A stretch of 64,000 nucleotides of DNA from contig NZ_JAGTPK010000008.1 in assembly GCF_021147775.1 (NCBI RefSeq), positions 156,805 through 220,804 of the forward strand. Direction: 5' to 3'. A model generated the notes under the pieces. It was not told the origin of the DNA and did not search any database. It was given only the letters and a program-made list of their open reading frames with translations. Positions 39,867 through 49,265 of this stretch are shown here, piece after piece (position 1 is the first letter of the stretch; each line of letters begins with the position of its first letter). This stretch comes from Pseudomonas californiensis (GTDB lineage: Bacteria; Pseudomonadota; Gammaproteobacteria; Pseudomonadales; Pseudomonadaceae). The translations under genes were made by a program, and so were the position numbers.

Positions 39867-40219
39867 GACAGCCACCGAGCCAAGGCATAAGCGGCGCCGA
39901 GCAGCGCGCAGGGCGCCAGAACGCCAACCCAGGCCTGTAGCGCGCTACGGCACGCGAAACACCAGATGATCGCAGCCAGATAAACCAGGAACGACAGCAT
40001 CATACTGAGCACCACGGCCTCGGCACGAGGCATTGGCAACCACTGCGCAAGACAGATACTGGCGACGGATGCCAATAGATAACCGGCGAAAATCGCGGCC
40101 AGGGCACGGGACGTCACGGCCAGTCGATAGGCACCCGTGACGCCTTTGTTCCGGGCATTATTACGGGCTTTGGGAATGCGCTTTTGGGCCATTGGGCTGC
40201 TTGCAGTAGAGCCATCCAT
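39863..40219 (-). CDS. DUF3649 inner-membrane protein of an iron-uptake operon
   Basis: This 118-residue protein starts M-D-G-S-T-A-S-S-P, has a basic N-terminal stretch and about three membrane helices. It fits DUF3649, which is regularly found upstream of PepSY proteins. It is the first gene of this minus-strand operon and faces fecI across a 175-bp region that holds a Fur-like box, so both directions may be iron-repressed. A second ATG ten codons in (M-A-Q-K-R) is possible. Confidence 0.78.
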   Translation of the reverse strand: MDGSTASSPMAQKRIPKARNNARNKGVTGAYRLAVTSRALAAIFAGYLLASVASICLAQWLPMPRAEAVVLSMMLSFLVYLAAIIWCFACRSALQAWVGVLAPCALLGAAYALARWLS

Positions 40220-40340
40220 CAGAGAGCCTTCACTCGATCCATGAAAACGGTAGGGCCGATTCACGAATGCGAGACAGACGTCGCGGTCATGACCAGCATT
40301 GAACGATGATTTGCCCGTTGTCGGACAAATGAAGCGCAAT

Positions 40341-40359
40341 ATTAATGATAAATATTCTC
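40341..40359. promoter_or_regulatory. Fur-like box between the DUF3649 operon and fecI
   Basis: ATTAATGATAAATATTCTC matches the 19-bp Fur consensus GATAATGATAATCATTATC at 14 positions. It lies in the divergent promoter region, 36 bp before the chosen fecI start, and could repress both transcripts when iron is plentiful. Confidence 0.7.
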
Positions 40360-40394
40360 ATACGCAAAAGAGTCTGCCAGAATCCACGCCATCA

Positions 40395-40925
40395 ATGAAT
40401 CCTCGTGGATTGTTCTCCGTGATACCCACCGCCCACTCCTCTCTCAATCACACCGTTGACGGCCTGTTCCGGGCGCATAACGCTTGGCTGACCGGCTGGT
40501 TGCGGCGCAGGCTTGGCTGCCCGCACAGTGCTGCGGATCTGACGCAGGACACCTTCATCAAAGTGCTGGGCGCACGTGAAACGCCACAGATTGTCGAGCC
40601 CAGGGCATTCCTGACGACCATCGCCCGACGGGTGCTGTGCAACCACTATCGACGTCAGGATCTGGAGCGCGCCTATTATCAGGCGCTGCTGGAATTGCCG
40701 GAATGCATGGCCCCTTCTGAAGAAGAGCGCGCCATTATTCTTGAAACATTGATCGAGCTGGATCAGTTGCTCGACGGCCTGCCTGCTGCGGTCAAGCGGG
40801 CCTTCCTGATGTCGCAGGTCGACGGTATGAGCCATGGCGAAATTGCCGATGCACTGAGCATTTCCATCGCCACCGTCAAGCGCCACATCAACAAGGCCGC
40901 GCTGCGCTGCTATTTCGCCTTATGA
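40395..40925 (+). CDS. FecI-like ECF sigma factor
   Basis: This iron-starvation ECF sigma factor has sigma-70 region 2 (~25-90: L-F-R-A-H-N-A-W-L-T-G-W-L-R-R-R-L-G-C and D-L-T-Q-D-T-F-I) and region 4 (~115-170). I chose the ATG at 40395 (176 residues) because the frame further upstream runs across the Fur-like box and the earlier methionines lack homology; the ribosome site is weak, so the start is uncertain. It is followed by its fecR (ATGA overlap) and a fecA-type receptor, forming a classical cell-surface signalling unit. Confidence 0.88.
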   Translation: MNPRGLFSVIPTAHSSLNHTVDGLFRAHNAWLTGWLRRRLGCPHSAADLTQDTFIKVLGARETPQIVEPRAFLTTIARRVLCNHYRRQDLERAYYQALLELPECMAPSEEERAIILETLIELDQLLDGLPAAVKRAFLMSQVDGMSHGEIADALSISIATVKRHINKAALRCYFAL

Positions 40926-41899
40926 GCCTGAACAGTGAATCGCTGAACAAATCCGATATCTCGCCTGCCGTCGCGCAGCAAGCGGTCGGCTGGCTGGTGG
41001 AAATGCAGGAAGGCGCGCTGGATGCGCGTCGCCAGCACGCGTGGCAGTTGTGGCTCAACGGTAACGCCGAGCACCAGCGGGCATGGGCGCACATCCAGCG
41101 GGTCAACCAGCGTCTGAGCGGGTTGTCATCGCCACTGGCGCATGCCGCGATGGGTGCGCCCAAGTCAGCAGGCCGGCGTCATGCGCTCAAACTTTTGTTG
41201 CTGCTGGGCGCAGGCTCCGTTGCGGGCTGGAGCCTGCGCGAACAGATCGCACTCCAACCGTTGCTGGCCGATTACAACAGTGGTGTGGGTGAACGCCGCA
41301 AGGTGGCTCTGAGTGATGGCAGCCAGGTGCAGTTGAACACTGCGAGTGCCGTCGATGTGCGCTTCGACACACAGCAGCGGCTCATCACCCTGCTGCAGGG
41401 CGAAATACTGATGACCGCCTCGGCGGACGACCGCCCACTGAACCTGCTGACCGCTCAAGGCATGGTCAGGGCGTCGACCGCCAGCAGCCGGTTCAACGTT
41501 CGTCAGCTTGACGGGCGCACACAACTGGCGGTGTTTGCGGGCGCCATCGAGATTGATCCCGGCAACAGGCCAGGAACAGGGCTGATGCTACAGGCCCGGC
41601 AACAAGTGACTTTCAGCAACGAGGGATGGGACACCGTGCGCTCGGTGGACGCCAGCAATGGCGCATGGGCCGACGGGATGCTGGTGGCCTCGCGCATGAA
41701 GCTCTCCGACTTTCTGAATGAGTTGGGTCGCTATCGCCGCGGGCGTTTGAGTTGCGATGCCAAGGTTGCCAACCTGCTGATTTCCGGCAGCTACCCGCTG
41801 GCAGACAGCGAACGCATTCTCGACATGCTCGAAGTCGCCCTGCCTGTGCACGTGCAGCGCTTCACCCGTTATTGGATCAACGTGCAGGCACGTGCCTGA
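40922..41899 (+). CDS. FecR-like anti-sigma/sigma regulator
   Basis: The 325-residue product has an N-terminal FecR anti-sigma domain (~15-60), one membrane helix at ~85-100 (L-L-L-L-L-G-A-G-S-V-A-G-W) and a periplasmic FecR domain plus STN-like C-terminus (~110-325). It receives the signal from the loaded TonB receptor and controls the adjacent FecI. The four-base overlap with fecI indicates translational coupling. Confidence 0.9.
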   Translation: MSLNSESLNKSDISPAVAQQAVGWLVEMQEGALDARRQHAWQLWLNGNAEHQRAWAHIQRVNQRLSGLSSPLAHAAMGAPKSAGRRHALKLLLLLGAGSVAGWSLREQIALQPLLADYNSGVGERRKVALSDGSQVQLNTASAVDVRFDTQQRLITLLQGEILMTASADDRPLNLLTAQGMVRASTASSRFNVRQLDGRTQLAVFAGAIEIDPGNRPGTGLMLQARQQVTFSNEGWDTVRSVDASNGAWADGMLVASRMKLSDFLNELGRYRRGRLSCDAKVANLLISGSYPLADSERILDMLEVALPVHVQRFTRYWINVQARA

Positions 41900-42034
41900 C
41901 AACAAATCTGCCGCACTGAGACACCCCGCCTCGCCACTCTCAAAAAATTATTTGTAAATCAGTGAGCCGTTTTCCGACCTTCGCGTGACAGACAGGGAAA
42001 GCACTTCTCAACCCTTCGGTCAAAGGACTCCTGC

Positions 42035-44383
42035 ATGTCAGCCCGCCCTACCCAACTTTCACCGCTGGTGCGCACGCTGCGCCATGTCATTTTTGGCGCC
42101 AGCCTCTCGATCGGCAGTCTGTCGATGGCTCAGGCGGCCGATCCGGCGCCCAAGGTCTATCACATCGCCCCGACCGAACTCGAAACGGCGCTGAGTCAGT
42201 TTGGTCGCGAGTCGGGCGTGCTGATCTCCTACGGCTCGCAAATCACCAGCGGCCTTAAAAGCCGGGGGCTGGAAGGTCAGTACACACCCGAGCAAGGCTT
42301 GAACGCCTTGCTCGAAGGCACAGGCCTGCAGGCCATGGCCGACGGCAATAACGGTTTTACGCTGCAATCGGCGAGTGTGCCGGGCGCACCTATCGAGCTG
42401 GGCGCCTCCACCGTGGTAGGCGACTGGCTGGGCGAAGCGCAACAGACCAACGTGTTCGAGCACCCTGGCGCACGAGACGTGATCCGTCGCGAAGAATTCG
42501 AGCGTGTGGGGGCCACTTCGGCGCGTGAGGTGCTTAATCGAATCCCCGGCGTCAATGCACCCGATAACAACGGCACTGGCAGCCATGACATGGCGCTGAA
42601 CTTCGGCATTCGTGGCCTCAACCCACGTCTGGCCTCGCGCTCGACAGTCTTGATGGACGGCATCCCGGTGCCCTTCGCGCCTTACGGCCAGCCACAATTA
42701 TCATTCGCGCCCATCAGCATGGGCAACATGGATGCCGTGGACGTGGTTCGTGGTGGCGGTGCAGTGCGTTACGGCCCGCAGAACGTGGGCGGCATCGTCA
42801 ACTTCGTGACCCGTGCAATCCCTGATGCGCCGACGCTCAAGGGCGGTATCCAGACCGAGACCAGCCCTTCGTCCAGCCACGACGGCTTCAAGACCACCGG
42901 CAACCTGTTGGCCGGCGGCACCGCCGACAACGGCCTGGGCGGCGCCATTCTGTACTCCGGCGTGCGCGGCGGCGACTGGCGCGAGCACAGCGACACCCAG
43001 ATCGACGACCTGATTCTCAAGGGCAAATACCAGATCGACGAGGCCAACAGCCTCAACGCCATGGCGCAGTATTACGACGGTGAAGCACAGATGCCGGGCG
43101 GCCTCAGCGTTGCGGACTACGATGCCGACCCTTACCAGTCGACGCGTCTCAAGGACAAGTTCTGGGGCCGCCGTACGATGTTCAACTTCGGCTATCGCTA
43201 CGAGCAGGATGCACGCGTCTTCACCGCCAACACGTTCTTCACCAAGACTTTGCGCAGTGGCTATCTGGATCAAGGCAGCTTCGTTTCGCTGTCGCCTCGC
43301 GAATACTGGGTGCGTGGCCTGGAGAGCCGTTTCTCGCAAGGTTTCGCATTGGGTGAAACCTGGCATGAAGTGGGCGTCGGCTACCGTTACGTCAACGAAG
43401 CCGGCCATGAGCTGCGCTATCGCGAGCCGGTGACCGGCGAACTGCCGACCACCGCCAGCCGCAACGACCGTGATACCCGTGGCTCGACCGAGGCCCATGC
43501 GTTTTACATCGATGACCGCATCGACATCGGCAAGTGGACCATCACCCCCGGCATCCGCTACGAGATGATCGACACCGCCCAGAACAACAACCTGACTAAC
43601 GTCAAATACCAGGGCGACTACAACACCGCGTTGCCTGCGCTGAATGTGCTCTACCACCTGACCGACACCTGGAACTTGTACGCCAACACCGAAGGCTCGT
43701 TCGGCAGCGTGCAGTACAGCCAGATGCCCAACCGCGTCACCGGCGGCGAAGTCAAACCCGAGAAGGCGCGGACCTGGGAGCTGGGTACGCGGTACGACAA
43801 CGGCAACCTGCGCGCCGAAATCGGGGCGTTCCTGATCAACTTCGACAACCAGTACGACAGCAACCAGACCAACGATACGGTGATTGCGCGGGGGGAGACA
43901 CGCCATCAAGGCATCGAAACCAGCGTCAACTACGCGCTTGAAGGGCTGGTGCCAGCGCTGGCAGGCGTCGACGTTTACGCCAGTTACGCCTTTGTCGACG
44001 CAACCATTCGTGAAGACGGCCCGAACAAGGGCAACCGCGTGCCCTTCTCGTCCAGGCATAAAGGCACCATGGGCGTCAGTTACACCGACGGCCCGTGGAA
44101 GCTGAATCTGGACAGCTCATTCCAGAGCAATCAGTTCTCCGACAACGCCAACACCTCGGCCGAAAGTGCTGACGGCAGCACTGGCCGGATCCCTGGTTAC
44201 ATGCTGTTCAGCACCCGTGCAGGCTATGATTTCGGCCCGAAACTCTCGGACCTGAACGTTGCCGTCGGCATGAAGAACATTCTCAACCGCCAGTACTACA
44301 CACGCTCGTTCGATGACAACAACCGCGGCAAGTACGTCGGCGAGCCGCGCACCGTGTACGTGCAGACCTCGGTTGCGTTCTGA
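42035..44383 (+). CDS. FecA-like TonB-dependent transducer (ferric citrate type)
   Basis: This 782-residue outer-membrane receptor has a signal peptide, an N-terminal STN signalling domain (~40-115), a plug (~140-260) and a 22-strand barrel ending in phenylalanine. The plug region A-P-Y-G-Q-P-Q-L-S-F-A-P and V-D-V-V-R-G-G-G-A-V-R-Y-G-P-Q-N closely resembles E. coli FecA, so iron-citrate uptake is the best guess. The STN domain and the linkage to fecI-fecR show that it activates its own transcription. The 135-bp gap before it should carry the FecI-dependent promoter, but I could not assign it. Confidence 0.88.
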   Translation: MSARPTQLSPLVRTLRHVIFGASLSIGSLSMAQAADPAPKVYHIAPTELETALSQFGRESGVLISYGSQITSGLKSRGLEGQYTPEQGLNALLEGTGLQAMADGNNGFTLQSASVPGAPIELGASTVVGDWLGEAQQTNVFEHPGARDVIRREEFERVGATSAREVLNRIPGVNAPDNNGTGSHDMALNFGIRGLNPRLASRSTVLMDGIPVPFAPYGQPQLSFAPISMGNMDAVDVVRGGGAVRYGPQNVGGIVNFVTRAIPDAPTLKGGIQTETSPSSSHDGFKTTGNLLAGGTADNGLGGAILYSGVRGGDWREHSDTQIDDLILKGKYQIDEANSLNAMAQYYDGEAQMPGGLSVADYDADPYQSTRLKDKFWGRRTMFNFGYRYEQDARVFTANTFFTKTLRSGYLDQGSFVSLSPREYWVRGLESRFSQGFALGETWHEVGVGYRYVNEAGHELRYREPVTGELPTTASRNDRDTRGSTEAHAFYIDDRIDIGKWTITPGIRYEMIDTAQNNNLTNVKYQGDYNTALPALNVLYHLTDTWNLYANTEGSFGSVQYSQMPNRVTGGEVKPEKARTWELGTRYDNGNLRAEIGAFLINFDNQYDSNQTNDTVIARGETRHQGIETSVNYALEGLVPALAGVDVYASYAFVDATIREDGPNKGNRVPFSSRHKGTMGVSYTDGPWKLNLDSSFQSNQFSDNANTSAESADGSTGRIPGYMLFSTRAGYDFGPKLSDLNVAVGMKNILNRQYYTRSFDDNNRGKYVGEPRTVYVQTSVAF

Positions 44384-44420
44384 TCGCTGACCGTCAGACC
44401 CACCGTTCTTTAACTGCCCC

Positions 44421-44450
44421 GCCCACGTTCGAAGCGCCTGGAACGTGGGC
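44421..44450. terminator. Inverted repeat between two convergent receptor genes
   Basis: GCCCACGTTC (44421-44430) and GAACGTGGGC (44441-44450) form a perfect ten-base stem with a ten-base loop. It lies between the convergent ends of the two receptor genes and probably serves both, although T runs are poor on both sides. Confidence 0.6.
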
Positions 44451-44458
44451 CGGAATAT

Positions 44459-46963
44459 TTACCAACGATACGTTGCGCTGGCTTGCACGGTGCGCTGTGA
44501 GCCATACCAGCACCATGTGTAGTAGTAGCACGACGCGACGTATTCCTTGTTGGCCAGGTTGGTCACATTAAGCGCCAGACGCAGATTGTCCATCGTGCTG
44601 TTAATGTTGGGGATGTCGTAGTGCACCGCCGCATCAAACAGTGTGTAACCCGGCACCTTCAGGGTATTGGCTTCGTCACCCCACGACGAGCCGATGTACC
44701 GCGCACCGCCGCCTACACCTACGCCCTCCAGTCGCCCTTCACGAAAGGTGTAATCCACCCAGGCCGAGGCAGTATGGCGTGGCACTGCAACCGAGGTCGT
44801 GCCTTCGGCCGGTATGTTCGGACCATTGGGCACGCCCGCCACTCCCGGCATCATGCTGACCGTACTGTTGGACTTGGTGACACGGTTATCCAGGTACGCG
44901 TAGGCCGCGGTGATATCCAGGTTGTCGTTCAGACTTGCCTTGCCCTCCAGCTCGAAGCCACGCGATTGCACCTCACCGGTCTGCACGTTGCAGCGCACCC
45001 CGTTGCACAGATGGCTGGCGTCAGGGTCCAGTGTCAGTACGTTGCTGCGGCGCAAGTCGAAGATCGCTGCGGTGATGAAACTGTTGCTGCCTGGCGGTTG
45101 ATACTTGATGCCCAGTTCGTATTGCTTGCCCTCGGTCGGCTCGAAAAACGACCCGCCAAAACCGGTTCCGGATTGTGGCTCGAACGACTCGGCATAACTG
45201 ATATACGGCGCAAGACCGTTATCGAACAGATACACCAGACCGAAGCGTCCGGTGAACGCTTCCGAATCCTGAGAGGTTCGAGTCTTCGTCCCACGTTGCA
45301 GATTGCGTGCACTGTTGGCGGTATCAGCCCAATCGTAGCGGCCGCCCATCAACAACACCCACTTGTCCCACTTCATCTGCTCTTGCAGGTACACCCCTTT
45401 CTGCTGGTTACGCTGCGTCGACTGGTTGGTGTACGCCGGGACCGCCACGCTGGCGCCGTATACCGGGTCGAACAGGTCCAGCGAAGGCCCGGCGCCGTTG
45501 GCGGATTTGGTGTCGGTGCTGGTGTTCTGATAATCGGCTCCGAACAGCAGCGTGTGCTGCAAAGGACCAGTATCGAATTTACCCTGCAACTGGTTATCCA
45601 GCGTGTAGGAATCCAGATTCACGTCAGTGGCGATGGTGTAACGGCTGATGGTGCGATAGTCCGCCGCCAGCCCGCCGCTGCCGTTGTAGATGCTGCGATA
45701 CAAACCTTCGCTGCGCATGTAGCGAGCGTTCTGGCGAACGGTCCAGGTGTCATCAAGGTGATGTTCGAACAGGTAACCCAGCGCGTGATAATTGCGACCG
45801 CTCTTCTCGAAGTCCTTCTCGCCGTCGTAAAAATCGACGTCGATGTCGCGTCCGGTGGGGCTGTCCAGCAAAGAGCCGAACGCAGGGATCGATCCATAGG
45901 ACGCGCCTTTGGGGTCACGCTGATAGTTGGCCAACAGCGTCAGCGACGTGTCGTCATTCGGGCGCCAGGTGAACGCGGACGCCAACGATTGGCGACGGGT
46001 TTCAGTGTGCTCGATCTGGCCATCGCCATCGTCGTACAAACCGGAAATACGATAGGAGAAAACGCCCTGATCATCCACCGGGCCGCCAAAATCGAAGGTG
46101 GTGCGTTTTTTATTGAAGGTCCCGTAAGTCACGCCGATTTCGTGAAACGGCACCTCGGTGGACAGCTTGCTGACCATGTTCACTACACCGCTGGGGCTGG
46201 CCTGGCCATACAGCACCGACGCAGGACCACGAAGCACTTCGACGCGCTCCAGGTCGAACGAATCCTTTTGCGGCGCCGCATCCCGACTGCCCGGCATGCG
46301 TAGCCCGTCCAGATAGAGCGCCGGAGAAAAGCCCCGCACCGTCAGCATGTCCAGACGCGAGGCAGTCGAGCCGCGTGTTTCGGGCACAACGGCGGCGGTG
46401 TAACGCAGAATCTGGGTCAGGCTCTGAGCGCCCTGCGCCTGCATCTGGTCCTTGGTGACCACCGAAATCGACTGCGGGGTTTCAATCAGTGCGGTATCGG
46501 TCTTGGTCGCCGACAGGCCGCGCGTGGCAACATAGCCGTCCACCGGCCCTCTGGCGGTCTCAGCGCGGTAGGCCCCGTCAATGGTCGTGGCCTGCAATTC
46601 GAGCGAGCCGTCGGCCGCAGCCGGCGCTGGCTCGATCCGATAGCGACCGCTCGATACCGCCACAGCGCGCAAACCACTGCTGGCCAACAGGCGGGCAATG
46701 CCCTCATCCGTACCGTACTGGCCTTGCAGGCCGTCACTGCGCTTGCCTCGGGTCAGCGCCGGATCGAAGGCCAGTACCAGACTGGCCTGCTCCGCAAACT
46801 GGTTCAGTGCCTGGCTCAGATCGCCCGCCGGGATGGAAAAGCTTCGCGCCGCCTGGGTACTTCCCTCCGGCAAAGACGGGTCGGCAGCGTGCAGGGGCAG
46901 TGCCGCACACACCATCAAGGCGGCAAGAGCCACAGGTGGCAACGAACTGGCGGGACGGGACAT
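44459..46963 (-). CDS. TonB-dependent siderophore receptor with STN domain (FoxA/FhuA class)
   Basis: From the ATG at 46963 (AAAGGAT upstream) the protein has 834 residues: signal peptide, STN domain (~45-115), plug with V-R-G-F-S-P-A-L-Y-L-D-G-L-R and V-L-R-G-P-A-S-V-L-Y-G-Q-A-S-P-S-G-V-V-N, then a 22-strand barrel ending in tryptophan. The plug is like hydroxamate receptors such as FoxA or FpvA. The STN domain predicts signalling through FecR, most likely the minus-strand fecI-fecR pair at 47742-49246, now separated by the RaiA-like gene. An open frame continues to 47185 without homology. Confidence 0.88.
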   Translation of the reverse strand: MSRPASSLPPVALAALMVCAALPLHAADPSLPEGSTQAARSFSIPAGDLSQALNQFAEQASLVLAFDPALTRGKRSDGLQGQYGTDEGIARLLASSGLRAVAVSSGRYRIEPAPAAADGSLELQATTIDGAYRAETARGPVDGYVATRGLSATKTDTALIETPQSISVVTKDQMQAQGAQSLTQILRYTAAVVPETRGSTASRLDMLTVRGFSPALYLDGLRMPGSRDAAPQKDSFDLERVEVLRGPASVLYGQASPSGVVNMVSKLSTEVPFHEIGVTYGTFNKKRTTFDFGGPVDDQGVFSYRISGLYDDGDGQIEHTETRRQSLASAFTWRPNDDTSLTLLANYQRDPKGASYGSIPAFGSLLDSPTGRDIDVDFYDGEKDFEKSGRNYHALGYLFEHHLDDTWTVRQNARYMRSEGLYRSIYNGSGGLAADYRTISRYTIATDVNLDSYTLDNQLQGKFDTGPLQHTLLFGADYQNTSTDTKSANGAGPSLDLFDPVYGASVAVPAYTNQSTQRNQQKGVYLQEQMKWDKWVLLMGGRYDWADTANSARNLQRGTKTRTSQDSEAFTGRFGLVYLFDNGLAPYISYAESFEPQSGTGFGGSFFEPTEGKQYELGIKYQPPGSNSFITAAIFDLRRSNVLTLDPDASHLCNGVRCNVQTGEVQSRGFELEGKASLNDNLDITAAYAYLDNRVTKSNSTVSMMPGVAGVPNGPNIPAEGTTSVAVPRHTASAWVDYTFREGRLEGVGVGGGARYIGSSWGDEANTLKVPGYTLFDAAVHYDIPNINSTMDNLRLALNVTNLANKEYVASCYYYTWCWYGSQRTVQASATYRW

Positions 46964-47028
46964 GACAGATCCTTTGTGTAAGTGAGGTTTCCTTACCCAT
47001 GACGCACGGCGCATAAAAACAGACAGTG

Positions 47029-47047
47029 AATGAGATAGATTTACATT
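47029..47047. promoter_or_regulatory. Fur-like box upstream of the siderophore receptor
   Basis: AATGAGATAGATTTACATT is an imperfect palindrome (AATG...CATT) similar to the Pseudomonas Fur box AATGAGAATGATTCTCATT. It is located 66 bp before the receptor start codon and about 165 bp before the divergent RaiA-like gene. Confidence 0.5.
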
Positions 47048-47212
47048 CAAAACATCCACACAATATTTTTTACCGCGAAATATTTCTTCCATATTGGGGT
47101 TGAATTGTTGGACCAATGACGCCAACACTGTGAATGAGCGCAAGCGAAACCGCATTCCAACCGGAAGCGCACATTCCAGCCTCACACGAGCAAGCCCTAA
47201 TAAGGATTAACT

Positions 47213-47641
47213 ATGCAAATCCAGGTCAATAGCGATAATCACATCGAAAGCAGTATCCGACTGGAGGAGTGGGTTCGTACCACCGTTGAAAGCACGCTCG
47301 AACACTACGATGAATACCTGACTCGCGTGGAAGTCCATATCCGCGATGAAAACGGCGACAAGCCCGGCCCGCACGACATCAAGTGCCAGATGGAAGCCCG
47401 GCCAAAAGGTCACCAACCCATTTCTGTTTCCCACAAGGCCGATACGGTAGATCAGGCTGTGGATGGCGCGGCTGTAAAACTCGACCATGCCCTTGAGCAT
47501 CTGTTTGGCAAGCTGCGCGGCAAACGTGGCGCAGCACCGATCATCGTCGAGGAGGATGAAGATTCGGTCAGCCCTGATGCGTTGCTCGAAGAAGAGTTTC
47601 TGGAAAAAGAGCAGGAGAAAGAAGCCGCTCGTCTGGTGTGA
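47213..47641 (+). CDS. HPF/RaiA-family ribosome-associated protein
   Basis: This 142-residue protein has the S30EA/HPF fold (~1-105): M-Q-I-Q-V-N-S-D-N-H-I, then V-E-V-H-I-R-D-E-N-G-D-K and a second helix with the V-D-Q-A-V-D pattern. A glutamate-rich tail (E-E-D-E-D...E-K-E-Q-E-K-E) is unlike that of long HPFs. HPF/RaiA proteins bind the 30S subunit in stress or stationary phase. AAGGA precedes the ATG by seven bases. It lies within what is otherwise an iron-signalling cluster and has its own terminator. Confidence 0.82.
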   Translation: MQIQVNSDNHIESSIRLEEWVRTTVESTLEHYDEYLTRVEVHIRDENGDKPGPHDIKCQMEARPKGHQPISVSHKADTVDQAVDGAAVKLDHALEHLFGKLRGKRGAAPIIVEEDEDSVSPDALLEEEFLEKEQEKEAARLV

Positions 47642-47684
47642 TGCCGGACTTTTCAAAAGTTTCTACAGCCGTTTGACCAACGAG

Positions 47685-47714
47685 GGGCGAGCCTGCAAAG
47701 GCTCGCCCTTTTTT
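47685..47714 (+). terminator. Rho-independent terminator of the HPF-like gene
   Basis: GGGCGAGCC (47685-47693) pairs with GGCTCGCCC (47700-47708), followed by a run of T (47709-47714). It lies about 45 bp after the stop codon. Confidence 0.88.
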
Positions 47715-47741
47715 GTGAGCGCTTTCTTGCCGATGCCCCTG

Positions 47742-48704
47742 TCAGGGTGTGGACGGTTTTATCACTACCAGCAGATCGGTGAACCGCTCGACCTTGATCG
47801 GCAGGTTGTCAGCCAGCGTCGCCAGTGCTGTATCCGTGTCGTCCAGCCGGAAAACGCCTGACACACGCATGCCCTGCAACTCATCCGCATCGAAACGCAG
47901 CAGCCCAGGGCGGTAGTCGTTCAGCACACGCAGCACTTCACTCAACGGACGGTCATCGACCTTGAGCAGCCCCCGTGTCCAGGCAGCGGGATCATCGTTG
48001 CCCAACGCATGTGGCGTCTGCACAACACCATCCTTGAGTAACGCCTGCTGACCGGTAGCGACCTTCACCACGTTCGCAGTATTGGCCTGGGCGGCAATGG
48101 CTGACTCCAATACGCTGACTGTCGTGCCTTCAGGGTCACGGCGGACCAGGAAGCGCGTACCCAGCGCGGTAATCGTGCCCTGATCGGTGCGCACCACGAA
48201 CGGCCGCTGCACATCTTTGGCCACCTCAACCCACAACTCGCCCTGCAACAGCTCGACGATCCGTTGCCGCCCATCGAATTTAACATCCAGGGCGGAGCGT
48301 GAATTGAGCTGAACCTGACTGCCATCTGCAAGCAGAAACTGCTGCCGCTCCCCTACATCGGTGTGGTGATCTGCCATCCATACCGGCACGTGCTCAACCC
48401 CTGCCCAACCGCATGCAAGAACGCCAATCAGGGCAATCGCCTGTACGCTTCTTGCCAACGGTTTTGACCCCGCAGGTGCGAACGATTGACGCAGCGCGAC
48501 CCGTGCTGGAGTGTCGGACAATCCGTCAAAACTGCCCCACAACGATTGCATGCGAGACACCGCCAACTCGTGTGCCGGGTCTGCCTGGAGCCACATCTCA
48601 AACGCCTCACGATCGTCTGCGCTGACCGGTTCGTCATGCAGCAAAGCCAGCCAGGACGCCGCTTCGGTGATCATCTGCTCAGTCGGCTCGTGCTCGGTGC
48701 TCAC
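47742..48704 (-). CDS. FecR-like regulator (second pair)
   Basis: The start is a GTG at 48704 overlapping the fecI stop codon (GTGA), giving 320 residues. It has the N-terminal anti-sigma domain (A-S-W-L-A-L-L-H-D-E-P-V-S-A-D-D-R-E-A-F-style, ~10-60), a membrane helix at ~85-105, and a periplasmic FecR/STN-like part with D-G-S-Q-V-Q-L-N-S-R-S-A-L-D-V. It should receive the signal from the STN receptor encoded at 44459-46963. A methionine is not available at the coupled position, so GTG is the natural start. Confidence 0.88.
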   Translation of the reverse strand: MSTEHEPTEQMITEAASWLALLHDEPVSADDREAFEMWLQADPAHELAVSRMQSLWGSFDGLSDTPARVALRQSFAPAGSKPLARSVQAIALIGVLACGWAGVEHVPVWMADHHTDVGERQQFLLADGSQVQLNSRSALDVKFDGRQRIVELLQGELWVEVAKDVQRPFVVRTDQGTITALGTRFLVRRDPEGTTVSVLESAIAAQANTANVVKVATGQQALLKDGVVQTPHALGNDDPAAWTRGLLKVDDRPLSEVLRVLNDYRPGLLRFDADELQGMRVSGVFRLDDTDTALATLADNLPIKVERFTDLLVVIKPSTP

Positions 48705-49246
48705 GAAAAATGGCCCGAACCGTGCAGTGTCTTGTAGCAATGAACCATGACGCTGGCCATGTACTGTTTGACCATGCTGGAGGACACACCCAAGTGAGTG
48801 GCGATCTCGTTGTACGTCAATCCATCAAGACGGTGGAGCAAAAAAGCCTGCCTTGGTTTCTCCGGGAGGCCCTCAAGCAATTGAGCGATCCGCTCCAGAA
48901 TCTGCAGCGCCGCGTGTATGGCTTCCGGGCTCGGAATACCCGCTTCGTCAGCGTGCAATGCCAGCGCATCAAGGTAGGCACGTTCTATCTTGCGACGACG
49001 GGCACCATCGATCAGCAGACGCGTGGCGGTCGTCGCCAGAAACGCGCGCGGCTCCTTGAGGTTCAGGGGCTCGCTGAGGGTCAGAATCCGGACGAAAGCG
49101 TCCTGTGCAATATCCGCCGCCCGGTGCGAACAACCGAGCTTTTTTCGCAGCCAGTTCTGCAACCACGAATGGTGGTCGCTATAGAGCTCTGTCATTTGCC
49201 GATTACGACACACGAGGTCGTGATCAACGGCGGAAATATTACCCAT
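48701..49246 (-). CDS. FecI-like ECF sigma factor (second pair)
   Basis: This 181-residue ECF sigma factor has region 2 (~20-90: L-Q-N-W-L-R-K-K-L-G-C-S-H-R-A-A-D-I-A-Q-D-A-F-V-R-I-L) and region 4 (~115-175: L-P-E-K-P-R-Q-A-F-L-L-H-R-L-D-G-L-T-Y-N-E-I-A). It is first in the minus-strand fecI-fecR operon. A shorter start at 49195 (M-T-E-L-Y-S-D) is possible and is closer to usual FecI lengths. A Fur-like box lies just upstream. Confidence 0.88.
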   Translation of the reverse strand: MGNISAVDHDLVCRNRQMTELYSDHHSWLQNWLRKKLGCSHRAADIAQDAFVRILTLSEPLNLKEPRAFLATTATRLLIDGARRRKIERAYLDALALHADEAGIPSPEAIHAALQILERIAQLLEGLPEKPRQAFLLHRLDGLTYNEIATHLGVSSSMVKQYMASVMVHCYKTLHGSGHFS

Positions 49247-49265
49247 GCGTCAACGCTTCTCAAAC

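Noticed and set aside
40299..40394. Longer fecI start at 40299
   Set aside because: It would put the Fur-like box inside the coding region and adds sequence not typical of FecI proteins.
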